A stretch of DNA of 15,758 nucleotides from assembly GCA_037446075.1 (NCBI GenBank), contig JBBIJH010000054.1, positions 1-15,758 of the forward strand, written 5' to 3'. Of the stretch, positions 12,575 through 15,758 are shown one piece after another. The position numbers and the translations under genes are program-made. The stretch comes from JBBIJH01 sp037446075. Lineage in GTDB: Bacteria; Bacteroidota; Ignavibacteria; UBA10030; JAHEZR01. Under the pieces are notes generated by a model. The model saw only the letters and a list, made by a program, of their open reading frames with translations, had not been told where the DNA came from and did not search any database. How positions within the stretch are numbered: the stretch's first letter is position 1; every line of letters starts with the position of its first letter.

Positions 12575-14680
12575 ATGAAAATGGTTAAAATAAGATTCCT
12601 GACAACGCTTGCGCTACCAATGATCCTCGTTGGGTGCATTGAGAAGCCACTCGGTCCTCTACCGGAGAAAACGGTGACGATCACAGGGAAGGTCATCAAC
12701 CTCGATACCCAAGCCCCAATTGTAGGTGCGATTGTTGACTTAGAAAGACCGCCGTTGACAGATACAACGGACGCCTCAGGTAACTATGAATTCTCCTTTC
12801 AGTCCGATTCTTCGTACACGACTCGCCTGATCACGCGGCGTGTTGGATTTGCGCCCGATACAGCAATCGTGTCCGTTGTTCCAGGGAAACCTCTGGCTCG
12901 GAACATTGCTTTGAAGGTTGTCATCGTTACTGGGCTGCCGGATCAGGAGCACTTTACGATGAGCGTGGAGAAGAAGAATTTCCCGGGCCTCTTATCTCTC
13001 GAGGCGACGAACAACATTCGTGTAAGGGTAGGCGATAAATTCGGGAATCCGGTCGCTGCGGGGACGCGCATCAACTTTAGATCGCGCGGTGGAACAATTA
13101 CGGCCTTCTCTCTGACTGATGCTGCTGGAGCAGCTTCTGCGACTCTCTACGGCGGTAATCCCCAGCCTGTGGATGCGGTGTATGGACGGGGATTCTCTTG
13201 GGTCAAGGCCACCACAACTGGTGAAGGTGGCGCAACGATCGCGGATAGTGTTCTCGTTCTTTTCTCCGGAAGCACTATCGTTGCAGGTCCAGCCTCGGGT
13301 TTCACCCTCCGCGATGGTGGAACACAGCGTTTTGAGTACCTGGTTGCGGACGAGAATGGCAATCCCCTGAGCAGCGGCAGCTCGATAACGGTGACTGTCT
13401 CCGGGTCTCCGGATGTCCAAGTCACTGGAGATGTTCAACTGGTGCTTCCGGATACTCAGGATCGACAGCGGTACACCCGGTTTTCATTTTCTCTGACTGA
13501 TACAAGAACACTTGACACCGAGGGTTCCAAATCCCTTGCTGTCTTGATCTCTGTACGTAGTCCAAACGGCGATAAGACGTACAATTTCAGTGGTACACTA
13601 CTCGCGTCTGATGTGGTCGGTGGCGGTGGTTCGGGCCAAGCTGCAACCATTGCTTTCATTCAATCCACTCTTCCTGCCATCTCTGTTCGCGAAGTTGGAG
13701 GAAATGAGACGGCCGTCCTCACTTTCGAAGTACGGGATTCCCTTGGAGTGCCAGTCGACGAAGCACATCAGGTTACCGTTGTGTTCTCCATCGGCAGTGG
13801 GCCGGGCGGTGGTGAGTACATCTCTCCTGTTTCTGCACTTTCCGACCCTTCAACGGGCAGAGTTCAGACAACATTGAGCGCTGGAATCAAGGCCGGCGTT
13901 GTCCAGGTTGTCGCCCGAGCGACCATAGGCTCGAGGACGATTCGCTCAGCACCAGTGATCATCGATATCTTTGGTGGCTTCCCAGTTCAGTCCCACTTCT
14001 CGATCGGCGCTGAGAAGCGTAACTTCCCGGGATGGGATAAGCTCAAGGAGAAAAATACGATCAAGGTGCTTGCCGGGGACAAGTGGAGCAATCCAGTCAA
14101 GCCGGGAACTGCCGTTTACTTCGCTACCACAGGTGGGGTGATTACTGCATCCGGCTATACTGATGCGACAGGGAATGCTGACGCCATACTGTTATCGGGA
14201 AATCCTCTCCCAGTCGATCCCGTTCTCGGTCCAGGGTTCGCACGTGTAAGTGCAATGACTGTCGGGGAGTTCGGCGAAACAGTGACGAGCTCGGTATTCG
14301 TGTTGTTCTCAGGTACCCCAACGATTAAGAACGTAGCGCCTTCGACCTTTGCTGTGCCAAGCGGCGGCGTCTCTGGTCCGATCAGCTTTGAGGTCTCTGA
14401 TCAAAACGGAAATCCGCTAGCCGCAGGGACTCAAATTACCGTAACGCTGCAATACACAGCTCCCCCCAATACAACGATTAATCTCAGTGTAACGGGAGAT
14501 ATCAACATTACTCTTGGTGACACTCAAATAAAAGGCCCCGGCACGACCCAGTTCACTTTCCAGGTCGTCGATCAAACGCTGGGAGGAGTTCAGGCGCCAA
14601 TCCCTGTGACCGTAGTGATCAGTGTCACAAGTCCTAACGGCAATCCACCAAGCGTCTCAATCTCAGGAACGGTAGGCTGA
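12575..14680 (+). CDS. Large lipoprotein with carboxypeptidase-regulatory-like and Ig-like repeats
   Basis: The start is set at the ATG at 12575 because GGAGGG lies 6 bases upstream and it begins a lipoprotein signal, MKMVKIRFLTTLALPMILVGC, with lipobox LVG-C21. The longer frame from 12497 would bury that signal. The 701-residue protein has a carboxypeptidase-regulatory-like fold (about 33-110; TITGKV...GAIVDLE...TTDASGNYEF). Two long homologous units follow (residues 126-343 and 474-701), with a separate Ig-like (Big_1/invasin type) module between them. Each unit combines a Big_1-like domain (GDKFGNPV / GDKWSNPV) with a second beta domain containing ENGNPL / QNGNPL. It follows the secretin by 67 bases and likely closes the operon. 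A role as surface adhesin or outer-membrane accessory of the filament is inferred from position only; it could also be unrelated. Confidence 0.75.
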   Translation: MKMVKIRFLTTLALPMILVGCIEKPLGPLPEKTVTITGKVINLDTQAPIVGAIVDLERPPLTDTTDASGNYEFSFQSDSSYTTRLITRRVGFAPDTAIVSVVPGKPLARNIALKVVIVTGLPDQEHFTMSVEKKNFPGLLSLEATNNIRVRVGDKFGNPVAAGTRINFRSRGGTITAFSLTDAAGAASATLYGGNPQPVDAVYGRGFSWVKATTTGEGGATIADSVLVLFSGSTIVAGPASGFTLRDGGTQRFEYLVADENGNPLSSGSSITVTVSGSPDVQVTGDVQLVLPDTQDRQRYTRFSFSLTDTRTLDTEGSKSLAVLISVRSPNGDKTYNFSGTLLASDVVGGGGSGQAATIAFIQSTLPAISVREVGGNETAVLTFEVRDSLGVPVDEAHQVTVVFSIGSGPGGGEYISPVSALSDPSTGRVQTTLSAGIKAGVVQVVARATIGSRTIRSAPVIIDIFGGFPVQSHFSIGAEKRNFPGWDKLKEKNTIKVLAGDKWSNPVKPGTAVYFATTGGVITASGYTDATGNADAILLSGNPLPVDPVLGPGFARVSAMTVGEFGETVTSSVFVLFSGTPTIKNVAPSTFAVPSGGVSGPISFEVSDQNGNPLAAGTQITVTLQYTAPPNTTINLSVTGDINITLGDTQIKGPGTTQFTFQVVDQTLGGVQAPIPVTVVISVTSPNGNPPSVSISGTVG
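12950..13603 (+). repeat. Coding repeat unit A of the Ig-like lipoprotein
   Basis: This is the first copy of a 218-residue unit, from HFTMSVEKKNFPG to NFSGTLL. It matches the second copy at 13994-14677 throughout (GDKFGNPV/GDKWSNPV, GGNPQPVD/SGNPLPVD, ENGNPL/QNGNPL, VRSPNGD/VTSPNGN). The copies differ strongly at base level, so the duplication is old. Confidence 0.75.
13994..14677 (+). repeat. Coding repeat unit B of the Ig-like lipoprotein
   Basis: This is the second copy of the unit, 228 residues from HFSIGAEKRNFPGW to the C-terminus SVSISGTVG. Together with unit A it flanks one lone Ig-like module (13604-13993). The copies share order and landmarks but not enough bases to recombine easily. 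Confidence 0.75.
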
Positions 14681-14744
14681 GGCTGATTCCAGTTTGGGGG
14701 CGGCATGAGCGTCATCCTGACAAGAAGAGGTCGGGGTGGCGTTC

Positions 14745-15758
14745 TTATTTCTGTTGGGGCGAAAAAGCTACTGCCATTGCACGCCCGCTTGCTGCGACCG
14801 TCTTCTCGATGTCGCGCCAACTGTGTGCAATCGAGAGGAAGGCTGCCTCGAACTGTGAAGGCGGAAGGTAGACACTCTTTTCAAGCATCGCCCGGAAAAA
14901 TGCAGCAAAGCGCCTTGTGTCGGAAGTCTTGGCGGTCGAGTAATCAATCACCTTTCTATCTGTAAAGAAAAGCGTAAACATGGAACCGATGTGGTTGATC
15001 GTGACCGGGAGATCAAGCCTCCGGATATTTTCCTCTATCGCCTCGACCAAGCTCTGCCCTCTTTTTTCCAGTTCTCCATACACGCTTTTTCTTTCTGAAA
15101 GCATCTTCAGAGTTTCATACCCTGCAGCTAGTGCGAGTGGATTGCCAGATAAAGTGCCCGCCTGATAAACCGGGCCCTTGGGTGCAACCATCTCCATGAC
15201 CTCCCTCTTCCCGCCGTATGCCCCGACGGGCAATCCGCCCCCGATCACCTTCCCGAGTGTGGTCAAGTCGGCCCTTATGCCATAAAGCTCCTGAGCGCCA
15301 CCAAATGCAATCCGAAATCCTGTCATGACTTCGTCGAAGATCAAAAGAATTCTCTCTCTCGAGCAAATCGAGCGGAGGCCGTTCAGGAACCCCTGCTCGG
15401 GCAACACCACACCCATATTTCCGGCTACGGGTTCGACAATGATGGCCGCAATCTCACCTTTGTGCTTTCTCACCAGCCGATTCACTGAAGCGAGGTCATT
15501 GTACCGAGCCGTCAGCGTGTCCTTCGCGATCGATACAGGTACTCCGGGACTATCGGGTACACCGTACGTCATCGCACCTGATCCTGCCTTGATGAGGAAG
15601 CTATCAGCGTGCCCGTGATAGCAGCCTTCGAACTTGATGACCTTGGTTCTGCCCGTGTAGGCACGGGCAAGTCGGAGGGCACTCATGGTTGACTCGGTCC
15701 CAGAGTTCACCATCCGCACCATCTCGAACGATGGCATAGCCTTGTTGATAAGCTCGGC
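14745..15758 (-). CDS. hemL: Glutamate-1-semialdehyde 2,1-aminomutase, 5' end cut by the window
   Basis: This PLP enzyme converts glutamate-1-semialdehyde to 5-aminolevulinate in the C5 route of tetrapyrrole synthesis, in the cytoplasm. The visible 337 residues are the C-terminal part of a protein usually near 430 residues; the frame is open at the window edge (AELINKAMPSFEMVRMVNSG). Signature parts are MVNSGTESTMSALRLARAYT, EGCYHGHADSFLIKAGSG, LLIFDEVMTGFR and the PLP-lysine segment TTLGKVIGGGLPVGAYGG, whose Lys codon is at 15249-15251. The stop TAA is at 14745-14747. It converges on the lipoprotein gene with 64 bases between stops, where I see no clear terminator hairpin. All expected motifs are intact. 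It is probably unrelated to the pilus genes. Confidence 0.96.
   Translation of the reverse strand, partial: AELINKAMPSFEMVRMVNSGTESTMSALRLARAYTGRTKVIKFEGCYHGHADSFLIKAGSGAMTYGVPDSPGVPVSIAKDTLTARYNDLASVNRLVRKHKGEIAAIIVEPVAGNMGVVLPEQGFLNGLRSICSRERILLIFDEVMTGFRIAFGGAQELYGIRADLTTLGKVIGGGLPVGAYGGKREVMEMVAPKGPVYQAGTLSGNPLALAAGYETLKMLSERKSVYGELEKRGQSLVEAIEENIRRLDLPVTINHIGSMFTLFFTDRKVIDYSTAKTSDTRRFAAFFRAMLEKSVYLPPSQFEAAFLSIAHSWRDIEKTVAASGRAMAVAFSPQQK

Noticed and set aside
14681..14744. Possible bidirectional terminator between the lipoprotein gene and hemL
   Set aside because: No stem longer than a few base pairs and no T-run in either direction.

Overview
This window carries most of a chromosomal type IV pilus-like (type IV filament) locus, followed by the 3' part of a convergent hemL gene. 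Base composition looks moderate, about half G+C. The content suggests a Gram-negative bacterium, because there is a secretin and a periplasmic alignment complex. The DUF4900-like PilX protein and the 'MGQQQLLLIILG' pilin type remind me of the Bacteroidetes/Chlorobi/Ignavibacteria (FCB-type) lineages. That placement rests on memory and not on a search, so the phylum is uncertain. A run of 10 N inside the pilT-like gene shows this is a draft assembly.

Layout. Positions 1-409 hold no convincing gene. They do hold direct repeats, two abutting inverted repeats and a sigma-54-like site in front of the first pilin. Positions 410-1334 hold two paralogous short pilin-like genes. Positions 1335-1635 hold a 12-bp palindrome, a strong intrinsic terminator and a predicted three-helix palindromic element. 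From 1636 to 14680 a single co-directional series encodes the machine: platform protein PilC; extension ATPase PilB; three membrane-anchored pilin-like proteins resembling PilV, PilW and PilX (DUF4900); a PilT-like ATPase; a PilM-PilN fusion; a PilO-PilP fusion; a short secretin; and a large lipoprotein with Ig-like repeats. On the minus strand, 14745-15758 is hemL (tetrapyrrole synthesis), cut by the window edge and not functionally linked.

How it works together (inference from family knowledge). PilB and PilC would polymerise the two small pilins, with the PilV/W/X-like proteins initiating or capping the filament. The PilMN and PilOP proteins would link the cytoplasmic motor to the secretin pore, and the PilT-like ATPase would power retraction or tune assembly. 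The Ig-repeat lipoprotein may be an accessory surface or outer-membrane component. The terminator after the pilins fits high pilin expression and lower expression of the machinery.

The unusual parts are these. No subunit has a recognisable class III prepilin signal (no G-F-T-L-x-E) and no prepilin peptidase gene is present here. The four alignment proteins PilM, N, O and P are compressed into two fused polypeptides. The PilT-like ATPase has lost the acidic pair of its Asp box. The PilC N-terminal module is duplicated. The secretin is short.
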